Positions 40,141-49,032 of a stretch of DNA of 64,000 nt are shown here, one piece after another. Numbering within the stretch: position 1 is the first letter of the stretch; each line of letters starts with the position of its first letter. The stretch is from Acetobacterium sp. GTDB lineage: Bacteria > Bacillota > Clostridia > Eubacteriales > Eubacteriaceae. The position numbers were made by a program, and so were the translations under genes. The notes below the pieces were generated by a model, which was given only the letters and a program-made list of their open reading frames with translations, ran no database searches and had not been told where the DNA came from. The stretch lies in contig JAQUWM010000001.1 of the NCBI GenBank assembly GCA_028692885.1, forward strand, positions 1 through 64,000, given 5' to 3'.

Positions 40141-40170
40141 ACAGAGAGCCATTTTATACTGACTCTCTGT
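40141..40170 (-). terminator. Intrinsic terminator/attenuator in ABC-F leader
   Basis: ACAGAGAG...CTCTCTGT followed on the minus strand by TTTTATTTTT, about 40 nt upstream of the ABC-F ATG. Confidence 0.75.
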
Positions 40171-40195
40171 CATTATAAAAGGCCATAACGAACAT
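40154..40195 (-). CDS. Candidate 13-aa uORF (MFVMAFYNDRESV) overlapping both leader hairpins
   Basis: ATG TTC GTT ATG GCC TTT TAT AAT GAC AGA GAG TCA GTA TAA; occupies the 5' arm of the terminator; SD weak. Confidence 0.35.
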   Translation of the reverse strand: MFVMAFYNDRESV

Positions 40196-40208
40196 TGCGT
40201 TATGGCCT
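40180..40208 (-). promoter_or_regulatory. Upstream hairpin of ABC-F leader
   Basis: AGGCCATAACG-caatgtt-CGTTATGGCCT, 11-bp perfect stem. Confidence 0.75.
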
Positions 40209-40279
40209 GAAAACTTTCCTGCTGGTTACCGGTTTAAGCGCACCACAATAAAGTATAGCATATACAAACAAATATCGTA

Positions 40280-40378
40280 GTACCGACAATTGTTACATCG
40301 TGTTGTTTGCATCAGAGCGGACACGGCGATAGCCTGTCCGATTCTGCAGCAAACAACTGATTAACAATTGGTCGGTAC
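40280..40378 (+). repeat. Palindromic intergenic repeat family 1, copy 2 (99 bp)
   Basis: Near-identical to 10522-10620 with the same length and conserved right flank (g[tg]agtttgtcgt). Confidence 0.9.
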
Positions 40379-40425
40379 GGGAGTTTGTCGTTACACTTAA
40401 AAAAGTTGCTATACCATAAAAACGC

Positions 40426-40524
40426 TTAGACCGATGAGAATAAAAGTTTTGGTTTATCTTTAGGCTCTAAACAATGTCTCATCGTATCTCTCATTGTCAG
40501 AGCTGCTTCAATGGTTAAAATCAT
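40426..40524 (-). CDS. Candidate 32-aa small ORF (MILTIEAALTMRDTMRHCLEPKDKPKLLFSSV)
   Basis: SD-like GAAGGTG upstream of ATG; no other support. Confidence 0.25.
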   Translation of the reverse strand: MILTIEAALTMRDTMRHCLEPKDKPKLLFSSV

Positions 40525-40583
40525 CTTGTTCACCTTCTGCTACTAGTTTATCAAAACAGATTGCACTTGTCAATTGACATTAA

Positions 40584-40621
40584 AAAACCAGCCCCGCCTT
40601 TTAAGGATGGTACTGGTTTTT
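40584..40621 (-). terminator. Rho-independent terminator of htpG
   Basis: AAAACCAG...CTGGTTTT just past the htpG stop. Confidence 0.6.
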
Positions 40622-40625
40622 GTTG

Positions 40626-42539
40626 TTACATCAGTTTGCTGATGTTTTTGGTAAAGGCAACGACGTCGTCAAGCGGCAATCCGGCAATCAATCGGGCCTG
40701 ATTGTAAAGCAGCTCGGTATAGAGGGCAAACTGGTCTTCATCTGCTTCGTAGAAGCTTCGCAGTTTTTCATACACCGGATGGTTTTTATTGATTTCCAAT
40801 ACTTTCTTCGCCTTGACATCACCGCCCTGGGGCATGGTGTTCAAGGTCATTTCCATTTCGATGGACAGATCCCCTTCAGTGGACAGATAAGCCACATCAT
40901 CTTTCAGGTGGGCTGTGGTTTTTACTTTCACGACCTCATCCCCGATCAGGTCTTTCATTTTGGCCAGCAGTTTTTCATCTGTTTCAGATGTTTCGGTGGC
41001 TTCATCGGTTTCATTTTCTTCCGGTGCTTCCAGTCCCAGATTCTGGCTGGAAACCGAACGAAATTCCTTTTCCATGTATTGTCGTAAGGTCTGGGTGACA
41101 AATTCATCAATGGTTTCGGTTAAATAAAGGATCTCATAGTCTTTGTTTTTGATGATCGAAACCTGGGGCAGTTTTTCCAACTGACTGACTGATGAACCGG
41201 TAGCATAATAGATGTATTTCTGGTCTTCCGGCATCCGTTCCACATATTCTTTAAGGGTAACCATCTTGCCTTCCTTTGATGAATAAAAGAGCAGGAAGTC
41301 CTGGAGTTTTTCCTTATCCTGTCCCCATTTATCATAGGTTCCCACCTTGATCTGATTGCCGAAGGCTTTGAAGAATTTTTCATAGGTTTCGCGGTCATTT
41401 TCCAGCATTTTTTTCAGCTCTTCAGAAATTCTGGTGTCGATTTTACGGCTGATCAGTCGCAGTTGTCGATCCTGCTGCAGCATTTCCCGGGAAATATTTA
41501 ATGAAATATCTTCCGAATCCACTACCCCTTTGACAAAACTGAAATAGTCCGGCAACAGCTCGCTGCATTTTTCCATAATCAGTACGCCATTGGAATACAG
41601 CTCCAGACCCTTTTCGTAGTCTCTGGTGTAATAATCAAAGGGTGCCTGACCGGGGATATAAAGAATCGCTTTATAGCTCATTGCGCCTTCAATACTCAGG
41701 TGAACATGGGCCAGGGGGGCATCAAAACCCAGCCGTTTGTCGTGATAGAAGTTGTTGTAATCCTCATCGGTCAGCTCGTTTTTATTTTTTCGCCAGATTG
41801 GGATCATCGAATTCAGGACCGCATCAGCCAGATAGGTTTCGTATTCAGGATTTTCGCTGTCTTTAGTATCTTCTTTGACCCGACTCTTTTCCTCCACCAT
41901 CTTAATCGGGTAACGGATGAAATTGGAGTAATGCTCAACCAGGTGACGGATGCGATAAGGTTCCAGATAATCGTCGTAGTTATTGTCTTCGGTATTTTCT
42001 TTGAGATGGAGGGTGATTTTTGAACCATGAGTTTTTCGGGTTCCCGGTTCAATGGTATAACCATCAGCCCCTTCAGAAACCCATAAACAGGCTTGTTCGG
42101 CATCGAGGGCTTTTGTTTCCACCTCAACCTTGTCAGCTACCATAAAGGCTGAATAGAAGCCGACCCCAAACTGGCCGATGATGTCAAAATCTTCTTCCAT
42201 TTCCTGATCGTTTTTAAAATCGCTGGAACCGCTTTTAGCAATGGTGCCCAGATTGTCTTCCAATTCTTCCGCGGTCATCCCAATCCCGGTGTCTTCGATC
42301 GTCAGGGTGCGGTTATCCTTATTGGGATGAATACGGATATAGTAGTCATCCTTATTAAAGGTTTTATCTTTGTCTGTTAATGTTTTGTAGTAAACCTTGT
42401 CGATGGCATCGGATGCATTTGAAATCAATTCTCTTAAAAATATTTCATTGTTGGTGTAAATTGAATTGATCATCAAATCCATAAGACGCTTGGATTCTGA
42501 TTTAAACTGCTTTTTTTCCATAACATACCTCTTTTTCAT
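40626..42539 (-). CDS. htpG: Hsp90 chaperone HtpG
   Basis: [38 protein letters not shown]. Confidence 0.97.
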   Translation of the reverse strand: MKKRYVMEKKQFKSESKRLMDLMINSIYTNNEIFLRELISNASDAIDKVYYKTLTDKDKTFNKDDYYIRIHPNKDNRTLTIEDTGIGMTAEELEDNLGTIAKSGSSDFKNDQEMEEDFDIIGQFGVGFYSAFMVADKVEVETKALDAEQACLWVSEGADGYTIEPGTRKTHGSKITLHLKENTEDNNYDDYLEPYRIRHLVEHYSNFIRYPIKMVEEKSRVKEDTKDSENPEYETYLADAVLNSMIPIWRKNKNELTDEDYNNFYHDKRLGFDAPLAHVHLSIEGAMSYKAILYIPGQAPFDYYTRDYEKGLELYSNGVLIMEKCSELLPDYFSFVKGVVDSEDISLNISREMLQQDRQLRLISRKIDTRISEELKKMLENDRETYEKFFKAFGNQIKVGTYDKWGQDKEKLQDFLLFYSSKEGKMVTLKEYVERMPEDQKYIYYATGSSVSQLEKLPQVSIIKNKDYEILYLTETIDEFVTQTLRQYMEKEFRSVSSQNLGLEAPEENETDEATETSETDEKLLAKMKDLIGDEVVKVKTTAHLKDDVAYLSTEGDLSIEMEMTLNTMPQGGDVKAKKVLEINKNHPVYEKLRSFYEADEDQFALYTELLYNQARLIAGLPLDDVVAFTKNISKLM

Positions 42540-42551
42540 GTTGTAATATTG

Positions 42552-42578
42552 TTAGCACTCTTTCTTTAAGAGTGCTAA
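42552..42578. promoter_or_regulatory. CIRCE operator (HrcA-binding)
   Basis: TTAGCACTC-TTTCTTTAA-GAGTGCTAA, perfect 9-N9-9; palindrome extends to AATATTG...CAATATT. Confidence 0.95.
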
Positions 42579-42741
42579 CAATATTGTAAGTAACTTTATT
42601 AAAAGTGTCAACCCTTTTAATGATTTTTTAAGGCTGACAAATCACGATCTATTTTTTGTATAACCAGATAAAAAGATTGAAAACAAATCTTCCTAAAAAT
42701 AAAATGCCCGGACAATCAGCGTTGCCGGGCATTTCTTTATT

Positions 42742-43977
42742 TTACAGTTTAAATTCGGTGGTAAAGCGACGGATCGCTTCTGCGGTGTTTTCTTTGCTGC
42801 CGAAAGCGGTGAGTCGGAAATAGCCTTCGCCACTGGGGCCAAACCCCACCCCGGGTGTTCCGACAATGTTGACCTCGTTGAGGAGTTTATCAAAGAAGGT
42901 CCAGGAATCCATGCCGGCTGGTGTCTTCAGCCAGATATAGGGAGCATTGACGCCGCCAAAAACTTCAATGCCGGTACTGGCAACGCCTTCACGGATCATT
43001 TTGGCGTTATTCATATAATACGCCACCAGGGCCTTGATCTGCGCTTGACCGGCTTCGGTATAAACGGCTTCCGCGCCTTTTTGGATAATATAAGGAACAC
43101 CATTGAATTTGGTACAGTGTCTGCGGTTCCACAGCTTATTGATTTCGACCGGTTCGCCGGCTTCGGTATAACCCATTACTTGTTTGGGAACGACCACGTA
43201 GGAGCAGCGGGTTCCGGTGAAGCCGGCATTTTTTGAGAAGCTACGGAATTCGATGGCTACCTCTTTGGCGCCGTCAATTTCGTAGATGCTGTGGGGCACA
43301 TCATCTTCCTGGATATAGGCTTCATAGGCGGCATCGTATAAAATAATGGCCTGATTGGCTTTGGCATAATCTACCCATTTTTTCAGTTCGGTTTTATTGA
43401 TAGTCGTTCCGGTCGGGTTATTGGGGAAACACAGATATATCAGATCCACCTTTTCGGTTGGCAATTGTGGTACAAAGCCATTTTCGGCGGTGCAGGGAAT
43501 ATAAACCATATCGCTCCACTTACCGTCGGCGCCTAATGTTCCGCTGCGACCTGCCATGACATTGCTGTCAACATAAACCGGATAAACGGGATCAGTGATG
43601 GCAATTTTGGTATTCTGACTGAATATTTCCTGAAAATTGGCGGTATCACTTTTGGAACCGTCGCTGACAAAAATCTCGTCAATGGCCAGATCGACTCCCC
43701 GGGTTTTAAAATCAAACTCGACAATTTTTTCCAGCAGGAAATCATAACCTTGTTCCGGGCCATAGCCCTTGAATGTTTTTTCGTCGGCCATTCCGTCAAC
43801 AGCAGTATGTAAGCCAGTGATGACTGCTTCAGGCAGCGGTTTGGTCACGTCGCCGATCCCCAAGCGGATGATATTAGCCTCAGGATTAGCGGTCTTATAA
43901 GCTTCCACCCGTCTCGCTATTTCTGAAAAAAGGTAGGAACCGGGTAATTTAAGATAATTTTCATTAATTAATGCCAT
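42742..43977 (-). CDS. dapL: LL-diaminopimelate aminotransferase
   Basis: [49 protein letters not shown]. Confidence 0.95.
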   Translation of the reverse strand: MALINENYLKLPGSYLFSEIARRVEAYKTANPEANIIRLGIGDVTKPLPEAVITGLHTAVDGMADEKTFKGYGPEQGYDFLLEKIVEFDFKTRGVDLAIDEIFVSDGSKSDTANFQEIFSQNTKIAITDPVYPVYVDSNVMAGRSGTLGADGKWSDMVYIPCTAENGFVPQLPTEKVDLIYLCFPNNPTGTTINKTELKKWVDYAKANQAIILYDAAYEAYIQEDDVPHSIYEIDGAKEVAIEFRSFSKNAGFTGTRCSYVVVPKQVMGYTEAGEPVEINKLWNRRHCTKFNGVPYIIQKGAEAVYTEAGQAQIKALVAYYMNNAKMIREGVASTGIEVFGGVNAPYIWLKTPAGMDSWTFFDKLLNEVNIVGTPGVGFGPSGEGYFRLTAFGSKENTAEAIRRFTTEFKL

Positions 43978-44038
43978 TTTATTATTTTCCTTTCGTTATT
44001 GTCTCTTGATTATTTAATAAAGGTCTCTTGCGAGAACC

Positions 44039-44136
44039 GTACCGACAAATGTTAATCTCTTGTATGCTGCAGGATCGAACAGGTCGATGACCTGTTCGCC
44101 CTGATGCATACAACATGATATAACATTTTTCGTTAC
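44039..44136 (-). repeat. Palindromic intergenic repeat family 1, copy 4 (98 bp, inverted orientation)
   Basis: Reverse complement aligns with copies 1 and 2; stems maintained with compensatory changes (TTGTATGC/GCATACAA; GAACAGGTC/GACCTGTTC). Confidence 0.85.
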
Positions 44137-44170
44137 TCAGGTTTTTTTTATATTAATGCACTATTTAAAA

Positions 44171-45424
44171 CTATTTCGTCCACTTGGAAAAATCCAGGGT
44201 CGCGAAGTAGTCGGCCGGGGTTTCGGCGCGACGAATCAGTTCGGTACTGCCGTCTTCTTTTAGCAGCACTTCGGCAGAACGTAACTTGCCGTTGTAATTG
44301 TAGCCCATGGCAAAACCGTGGGCACCGGTGTCGTGAAGAACCACCAGATCACCGATATCGATTTTAGGAAGAGGTCTGTCGATGGCAAACTTATCATTGT
44401 TTTCGCATAAGCCCCCGGTGACATCATAAACGTGATCCAGCGGGGCATCTTCCTTACCCATCACGGTGATATGGTGATAGGCACCATACATGGCCGGACG
44501 CATCAGGTTGGCAGCACAGGCATCAAGACCGATGTATTCTTTGTGGGTGTGTTTTTCATGCAAGGCGGTAGTAACCAGATGACCAAATGGTCCTAAGACA
44601 AAACGACCCAGTTCAGTGTAGATAGCAATATCGCCCATTCCTGCCGGGACCAGAATTTCTTCGAAGGCTTTTTGAACACCCCGGCCGACTTCATAAATAT
44701 CAGTCGGTTGCTGATCAGGCCGATAGGGAATCCCGACACCACCGGACAGGTTGATAAAGGCAATATGGGCGCCAGTTTCCTGATTCAGCTCCACGGCGGT
44801 CTGGAAAAGAATCCGCGCCAGGGCTGGATAATATTCATTGGCAATGGTATTGCTGGCTAAAAAGGCATGGATCCCAAAGTGTTTGACCCCTTTGCTTTTT
44901 AAAATCTTAAATCCTGCGGTCATCTGTTCCCGGGTGAACCCGTATTTGGCCACCTGGGGGGTATCCATAATAGCGTTATCGATGACAAAATCACCGCCGG
45001 GATTAAAACGGCAGCTGATGGTTTCTGGCAATCCTGCGACCTCTTCGAGAAAGTCAATATGAGTGATATCATCCAGAGTTATCAGAGCATCCAGTTTTCT
45101 GGCTAACACGAAGTCTTCTGTTGGCGTCACATTGGAGGTGAACATAATATCCTCACCAGTAAAACCAACGGTATCTGACATCATCAGTTCGGTATAAGAT
45201 GAACAGTCCACGCCACAGCCTTCTTCTTTTAAAATCTGCAGAATCGTCGGGTTGGGGGTCGCCTTAACGGCAAAGTACTCTTTATAACCTTTGTTCCAGG
45301 AAAAAGCTTCCTGCAGGTTTCGGACATTTTCGCGGATACCCTTTTCATCATAAAGATGGAAAGGGGTTGGGAATTCTTTGACTATTTCTTCTAACTTTTC
45401 TTTGTTTACAAACGTCTTTTTCAT
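44171..45424 (-). CDS. lysA: Diaminopimelate decarboxylase
   Basis: PLP decarboxylase fold III: YFAVKATPNPTIL, GCGVDCSSYTEL, HDTGAHGFAMGYNYNG. Confidence 0.93.
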   Translation of the reverse strand: MKKTFVNKEKLEEIVKEFPTPFHLYDEKGIRENVRNLQEAFSWNKGYKEYFAVKATPNPTILQILKEEGCGVDCSSYTELMMSDTVGFTGEDIMFTSNVTPTEDFVLARKLDALITLDDITHIDFLEEVAGLPETISCRFNPGGDFVIDNAIMDTPQVAKYGFTREQMTAGFKILKSKGVKHFGIHAFLASNTIANEYYPALARILFQTAVELNQETGAHIAFINLSGGVGIPYRPDQQPTDIYEVGRGVQKAFEEILVPAGMGDIAIYTELGRFVLGPFGHLVTTALHEKHTHKEYIGLDACAANLMRPAMYGAYHHITVMGKEDAPLDHVYDVTGGLCENNDKFAIDRPLPKIDIGDLVVLHDTGAHGFAMGYNYNGKLRSAEVLLKEDGSTELIRRAETPADYFATLDFSKWTK

Positions 45425-45426
45425 AT

Positions 45427-46128
45427 TTAATTTCCTTTCGTCATTTCAATCAGCTTTATTTCATTTTTCATGGAGTCTTTAAATAAATCCACCAGATTCC
45501 GCTTCCGCGAATAAAGGCAGGTAGAATGTTCACCATTATTGACATCGCCAGTGAGCACATTGGTTGAATCGGCAATCAGCCGAATCTGCTGGAGCGGTTG
45601 CGCAGCGATATAAACAGTGGCTCCTGCCAGGGCAAATGATCCATTGGTGATGATGACCATCTTGATATCGCGATTGATGGCTGCTTCAATATCCGGTAGC
45701 ACGGTTTCCAGAATCTGACCGGGCACTGAAATATATACCCGTTCCCGGGCTTCCAGAATCATGTTCCGCAGTTTATTGAGAATGTTGTTTTCCCCTTTGA
45801 TGGTGATATAGCCTTCCACTGCGTCCCGCTTACTGGGGATGGTGGCGATCAAATCCTGCTTGGCTTGCTGCAGTTTTCTGATCTTATTCTCGCAGAATTC
45901 GGCAATCGCCACCGGGGTATAGCGGATGGTTGCTTCCTCAATCACATAGGCTCCCCCCTTTTCCACCAGGGACGCCAGCGATGTGTAGGCATTGGATCTC
46001 GAAATGCCAGTTGTCTTTGCCACCTCGTAGCCATTTAGATCACCTTCAGCAAGTAGGGTTAAATAAATAGCCGCCTCATGCCTTGTCAGTCCAAATTGTG
46101 TCAGTCGTTCAACGATATCCATAGTCAT
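45427..46128 (-). CDS. TrmB family transcriptional regulator
   Basis: LTQFGLTRHEAAIYLTLLAEGDLNGYEVAKTTGISRSNAYTSLASLVEKGGAYV. Confidence 0.88.
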   Translation of the reverse strand: MTMDIVERLTQFGLTRHEAAIYLTLLAEGDLNGYEVAKTTGISRSNAYTSLASLVEKGGAYVIEEATIRYTPVAIAEFCENKIRKLQQAKQDLIATIPSKRDAVEGYITIKGENNILNKLRNMILEARERVYISVPGQILETVLPDIEAAINRDIKMVIITNGSFALAGATVYIAAQPLQQIRLIADSTNVLTGDVNNGEHSTCLYSRKRNLVDLFKDSMKNEIKLIEMTKGN

Positions 46129-46225
46129 CAGTCCTTATTTTTAAAAATCTGTACATTGTCAACCCGATCCGCCACAACCGCAGTCGTTTTGAACCGCCGC
46201 TACTTCAGATCGACCACCTCGCAAA

Positions 46226-46273
46226 ATAGTGTTCCTGTTTAGTAAGTCTACACTATGTTTGATGTTTTGTCAA
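46226..46273 (-). promoter_or_regulatory. Promoter of trmB-lysA-dapL with candidate operator
   Basis: Minus strand TTGACA-N17-TAGACT; inverted repeat ATAGTGT-N17-ACACTAT overlapping the -10. Confidence 0.6.
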
Positions 46274-46286
46274 GAATGATTATAAA

Positions 46287-46315
46287 AAGACAGTATGAAA
46301 AATTCATACTGTCTT
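46287..46315. terminator. Rho-independent terminator downstream of MORN lipoprotein
   Basis: AAGACAGTATGAA-aaa-TTCATACTGTCTT, perfect 13-bp stem, T run on minus strand. Confidence 0.85.
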
Positions 46316-46335
46316 ATAAATCATAGATCTGTTCT

Positions 46336-46806
46336 TTACGGGCCAACGTACTGATCGTTGGCGAAGGTTCCCACATAGGTGGTCCCATCGGCCATGGTCA
46401 GGGTTCCTTTGCCATGCATTAAGCCCTCTTTAAATTCCCCCACATAGGTATTTCCATTGTCGATCTTTGTCCCATAACCATCAAGCTTACCGTATTTCCA
46501 TTCGCCTTCAAATCTTGTTCCTTCATATCCGATAGCGACTCCCTGGCCATGAAGTTTGCCATCCTTCCATTCGCCCTCGTAAATTACATCCTCCGAGTAA
46601 ACAAACTTACCATAACCATTGGGCTCGCCATTTTTCCATTCGCCTGTATACACCCCACCACCATAGGTATGCGTGCGGATACAGCCACTGGTTGATAATA
46701 ATAGGCTTGTCACTATTAATATCGCAAATAATTTTAATATTGTCCTTTTGTTCATACGATCCCCCCTGTATATTTCTGCATCCTTTTCATATGCCTGAGT
46801 TTGCAA
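46336..46806 (-). CDS. MORN-repeat lipoprotein
   Basis: Lipobox LSTSGC; repeated YxGEWKxGxxxGxG units. Confidence 0.9.
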   Translation of the reverse strand: MQTQAYEKDAEIYRGDRMNKRTILKLFAILIVTSLLLSTSGCIRTHTYGGGVYTGEWKNGEPNGYGKFVYSEDVIYEGEWKDGKLHGQGVAIGYEGTRFEGEWKYGKLDGYGTKIDNGNTYVGEFKEGLMHGKGTLTMADGTTYVGTFANDQYVGP

Positions 46807-46923
46807 AGAACTGTGATTTTATTATACCGCATTAGTTGGATATAATAAATATTAAAACAGTAAAGATCAACAATTTTTTAAAACCATTCTAAAACTGACA
46901 AATAAGCAAGACTTTCTAGATAT

Positions 46924-47085
46924 TCAACTTCCAATCATAAACAAGGTTCGTATTAACACCATATAAAGTCCGGTTCCAGCAATGATGCTGAAAAAAATGT
47001 TTCTTTTAATACGATGAATAAGGATCACCATAGCAACACTTAACAACTCTGGCAAACCAAAAGGATAGGCGATCAGGCCTATCCT
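46924..47085 (-). pseudogene. azlD-like C-terminal remnant
   Basis: Open frame without start: RIGLIAYPFGLPELLSVAMVILIHRIKRNIFFSIIAGTGLYMVLIRTLFMIGS*, resembling the AzlD C-terminus; truncated at an upstream stop. Confidence 0.5.
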
Positions 47086-47086
47086 T
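47061..47086 (-). terminator. Hairpin downstream of the MBL-fold gene
   Basis: AAGGATAGGC-CTGATC-GCCTATCCTT then TTTT on minus strand. Confidence 0.65.
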
Positions 47087-47119
47087 CACAGGTATTTTAT
47101 CAACTATCGATCAATTTTT

Positions 47120-48757
47120 TCATTTTTTGATGATCGTCTTGAGTTTTTGGCAGGTGTCTTCCAGATCCCTAGTCAATGCAGCGATATCATCCAGTTTCTC
47201 ATCCGGGAATGCATCTGTTATCCCGATCCCGGGAATGGCCAGCAGGTCATCCAGCTCATCATGGATGTCGCCCAGATTGTCTTTTAATTTATTGATCTGG
47301 TTTTTGGTATCAATCCGATTTTTAATGCCCTCCACCATCACGACTTCATCACCCAGACTGTATTCAGAAACATCTTCCACCACGGTGCAATCTAATCCCA
47401 GGATGTTTTTAGCGGTGATGGCAAAACTTTTCTTGGCCTCTTCTTCCCCATGAACCAGAAAGATCTTCTTTGGTTTTTCTTTAAATCCGGCCAACCACTT
47501 CAATAGATCATTCTTATCGGCATGAGCAGAGAAACCCTCAAGAAAATAGATTTCAGCATTCACACGAATCCGTTCCCGGAGGATCCGGACATATTTTTCG
47601 CCGCTGGTAATCGCCCGCCCAGTGGTGCCCTCTGCTTGATAGCCAGCAAAAACAATGCTGGATTTCGGTTTCCAGAGGTAGTGTTTGAGATGGTGTTGAA
47701 CCCGCCCGGCATCAGCCATGCCACTGGACGAAATAATGACCTTGGGTGATGTATTATCATTTAAGGCCTTGGATTGCTCAATACTCTTGGTGAAATTCAA
47801 ATTTCTGAAATAAAAAAGCTCATCGCCTTTTTTGATCCGTTCTTTTATATAGTCATTAAAATAATGGGCATTTTTGCGGAAAATTTCGGTCGCGTCAGTA
47901 GCTAGTGGACTGTCAACATAAACCTTGACCTTATCAAGCTGATTCTGATATAATTCGTGGTTATCATAAAACACTTCCAGCACATGGATCAGATCCTGGG
48001 TTCTTCCCAAAGCAAAAGCAGGTGCCACCACGGTTCCGCCCCGAGCAACTGTCTTGAAAATGATGTCCATAAAACGTTTTGCACTTTCCTGCTGGTTTTC
48101 ATGGACACGATCCCCATAGGTCGTTTCCATAATCAAATAATCCGCCGCTGCGATCAGAGTCGGATCATTGAGCATCCGCTGATTGGCCGCCCCAATATCG
48201 CCTGAGTAAACTAACTTAGTCGTTTTTCCATCATCCTGAGCCCAAATTTCAACAATTGCCGCCCCTAATATATGACCGGCTTCATTGAGCCGGATCTTGA
48301 TCTGAGAATTGATCTCAAAAATTTGTCCATATGCCACCGGAAAAAAGTATTGGGCACAGCGGGCTGCATCTTCCTGGGTGTAAAGCGGGTCAATCTGCCG
48401 CTGTCCCGAACGGGTAGTGCGTTTGTTGATCCACTTAGCGTCCATTTCATGAATATTGCCACTATCCTGGAGCATAATATCAGCAATCTCAGCAGTTGCT
48501 CCGGTACAGTAAATCTTCCCTTTAAATCCCTGTTTAACCAGTAAGGGAATCCGTCCGCAATGATCCACATGAGCATGACTTAAAATCATAAAATCAATTT
48601 CAGCCGGGTTAAAATCAAACGCCTGATCGTTTAACTCTTCCAGGGCTTCACTGCCCTGAAACAAACCGCAGTCCAGGAGGAATTTATAGTGATCAGTGGT
48701 CACCAGATGGCAGGAACCAGTAACGGATAGTGCCGCTCCTAAAAATTTAATTTTCAT
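47120..48757 (-). CDS. MBL-fold / beta-CASP RNA-specific endonuclease family protein
   Basis: LSHAHVDHCGRIPLL, METTYGDR, SSSGMADAGRVQHHL, GFSAHADKNDLL. Confidence 0.93.
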   Translation of the reverse strand: MKIKFLGAALSVTGSCHLVTTDHYKFLLDCGLFQGSEALEELNDQAFDFNPAEIDFMILSHAHVDHCGRIPLLVKQGFKGKIYCTGATAEIADIMLQDSGNIHEMDAKWINKRTTRSGQRQIDPLYTQEDAARCAQYFFPVAYGQIFEINSQIKIRLNEAGHILGAAIVEIWAQDDGKTTKLVYSGDIGAANQRMLNDPTLIAAADYLIMETTYGDRVHENQQESAKRFMDIIFKTVARGGTVVAPAFALGRTQDLIHVLEVFYDNHELYQNQLDKVKVYVDSPLATDATEIFRKNAHYFNDYIKERIKKGDELFYFRNLNFTKSIEQSKALNDNTSPKVIISSSGMADAGRVQHHLKHYLWKPKSSIVFAGYQAEGTTGRAITSGEKYVRILRERIRVNAEIYFLEGFSAHADKNDLLKWLAGFKEKPKKIFLVHGEEEAKKSFAITAKNILGLDCTVVEDVSEYSLGDEVVMVEGIKNRIDTKNQINKLKDNLGDIHDELDDLLAIPGIGITDAFPDEKLDDIAALTRDLEDTCQKLKTIIKK

Positions 48758-48932
48758 TTTCTTTCTCCTGTTCTTTCAATTTCCAATTGAAACAATCGCA
48801 AATCTTTTAAGCTCAACAGCCTTTTGTATAGCCAGCCATCAATCTTGATCATTTAATTTTTTTATCTTTATACTCTTTACTTTATAGATATCCAAATTAC
48901 TAAAATTTACGCAGATTATGACGATAAAAATA

Positions 48933-48961
48933 CACCTGGGACAAAATTAGTCCCAGGTGTT
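48933..48961 (-). terminator. Rho-independent terminator
   Basis: ACACCTGGGAC...GTCCCAGGTGT then TTTTT on minus strand. Confidence 0.85.
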
Positions 48962-49032
48962 ACCGTTTTTCTGACCCGATCTTCTTAAATCAGATTTTTA
49001 AGCCATGCCGAAGTAAGCTGACTCTGATCGGT

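Noticed and set aside
40620-41087. 155-aa plus-strand ORF opposite htpG 3' end
   Set aside because: Phe/Gln-rich antisense translation of HtpG; no independent support.
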